NCBI RefSeq assembly: GCF_030253575.1
Contig: NC_080567.1
Coordinates: 33,199,501 to 33,263,500, forward strand
Source of the DNA: Rhododendron vialii
Taxonomy: Eukaryota > Streptophyta > Magnoliopsida > Ericales > Ericaceae
DNA: 64,000 nucleotides
Direction of reading: 5' to 3'
Of the stretch, positions 62,820 to 64,000 are shown piece by piece. The position numbers and the translations under genes are program-made. The notes below the pieces were generated by a model. It was not told the origin of the DNA, ran no database searches, and worked only from the letters and a program-made list of their open reading frames with translations. Each line of letters starts with the position of its first letter. Position 1 is the stretch's first letter.

Positions 62820-63522
62820 TTGCTTCAGAGTGTGTACAAGTTTGACTTGTTTGCAGAACAAGAAAACTTTAACTAGCTTTCAACGAGTCGCACCACGACT
62901 GAAGATCAAGTAGCTAGCTCCCTATTTAGAGCCCGACAAAAAAAGGTGTAGGTATAATACAAATAAAACGCCCCATGTAGACCATTGGCCTAGTAACTTG
63001 TTAAGGCAATAAGGCCTAACCACGTGGCCCAAAATGCTCAAGCCCAAGTTACTAATAGTAATTTACATGGTTCCACATATACCCAGGATCACCCATGTAG
63101 ACTTCGATGTGGGGCGGGGTATCACAAAAATTCCATCTTAACCACCAATCAAAAGAACCAACAAATAACTCAAATGCGCTGGGCGAAAGATTATGCTTGG
63201 ATTGCATGGTTATCACTAGTATCATGTGTGACAGTGATTTTGTTTTGAAATAGTTTACTTATGTAATAACCGAACATTTATGCTAGAATAGATAGTAAGA
63301 ACTAGGAGAAGGATATCTATAAGCTTACCAAATGGAAAGAGAAGAAAACAATAAATTTTTGTCAGGTGCATAAAAGATGCCGATTGTAGGGAGTGAAGGA
63401 TGATGAGAACCGATTGTAGGGAGTGAAGGATGATGAGAACAAAGGAAGATGGAAGAACTACTTTGAGAAACTATTGATTGAGAAGCATGAGGAGAACCTA
63501 AATGAAGAGGGTTGTATGCTTC
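62820..63522. other. Intergenic DNA
   Basis: No gene. A 31-bp tandem duplication CGATTGTAGGGAGTGAAGG... lies at 63380-63440. Confidence 0.5.
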
Positions 63523-64000
63523 TGTAGACACCCTAATTTGGCTTCGCAAATTTTTAAGCCCCGCCATGAGCGAATCCTGATGATGAAATGATTTCCCCTA
63601 AGATTTGATTCGGATATCGAGCTTTGGAAGGTTTGAGGCATCCCTGTAAACACCCCAATCTGGACTTCCAGATTAGTTTACTTTTGGTTTTTGATTCCCT
63701 AATGATGAAACGGATCAAGAACACCCGGGAAATGATAGCATGTTTGAGCTTTGAGTGTTTGCAAAACCCTTGAACCTAAGCCATTTCAAAAAGCCAGAAA
63801 ACCCGCTGGCACGCGTTGGTTGAGAACCAGCGCACGTGGGTCAAAGTGCCAGGTGTTTGTCAAATTGTCCTAATTGACCGTTGACCAGCGCATGATCATT
63901 TGGATCCGCGCGCACGCATCCACGACCCGCGCGCGCTGCGGTTAAATTTGCAGCCGACCCTAGTGCTTTCCACTTCTGGAAGGTTTCTGGAAGCTTTCCA
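63523..64000. mobile_element. Probable Ty3/gypsy-type LTR, runs off the window
   Basis: The phrase TGTAGACACCCTAATTTGGC at 63523 and its variant TGTAAACACCCCAATCTGGA at 63645 resemble the start of plant gypsy LTRs and are tandemly repeated about 122 bp apart. Downstream GC-rich CGCGCGCACGCATCC continues to the window edge. No coding domain is in view. Confidence 0.5.

Overview
This is nuclear DNA of a flowering plant, most likely a eudicot. The evidence is intron-rich plant genes, legume-lectin receptor kinases, a MIKC MADS-box gene, plant-type LINE, LTR, hAT, Stowaway and Mutator-like elements, and AT-rich intergenic DNA. The genus cannot be read from the sequence. Nothing suggests bacterial, organellar or viral origin for the window as a whole.

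Layout. (1) 1-33.6 kb is a cluster of class IX-like L-type lectin receptor-like kinases (LecRKs). One copy carries a frameshift (7112-9177, minus). One is intact (12015-14141, minus) and one is essentially intact (28974-31025, plus). At least five relics lie at 1-536, 1662-1912, 1917-2110, 10940-11590 and 33390-33560. Flanking DNA is duplicated with the genes: related blocks lie near 1.5 kb, 9.8-10.5 kb and 17 kb. (2) Between the genes sit transposons: a 3-kb Mutator-like element stuffed with a CTATGAGAACTG minisatellite (2577-5588), solo LTRs, a Stowaway MITE, a dead LINE (about 19937-23455) and a 3.8-kb Mutator-like element built of CCA/TGG arrays and a ~180-bp satellite (23877-27697). (3) 33.6-40 kb is gene-poor and rich in foldback and hAT elements. 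(4) 40.3-60.0 kb is one AGL17/ANR1-clade MADS-box gene on the plus strand, rebuilt here as eight coding exons encoding 238 residues. Introns 1 to 3 are very large (9.5, 6.4 and 2.5 kb) and full of transposon debris. (5) 60-64 kb has no gene I can support and ends inside a probable LTR element.

How it fits together. The LecRKs are predicted plasma-membrane receptors: signal peptide, extracellular lectin domain, one membrane span and a cytosolic RD-type Ser/Thr kinase. The mix of intact, frameshifted and shredded copies is birth-and-death evolution of a tandem family. The MADS gene is independent of them and encodes a nuclear transcription factor.

The most interesting structural signal is a set of three elements, each flanked by an exact 9-10 bp direct repeat and ending in short imperfect inverted repeats. 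Each carries a different private minisatellite, and in the two large ones the monomers occur in both orientations. Two of them (23877-27697 and 58519-58945, the latter inside a MADS intron) share recognisable ends but have unrelated interiors. This suggests one Mutator-like family whose members carry or breed satellite arrays.
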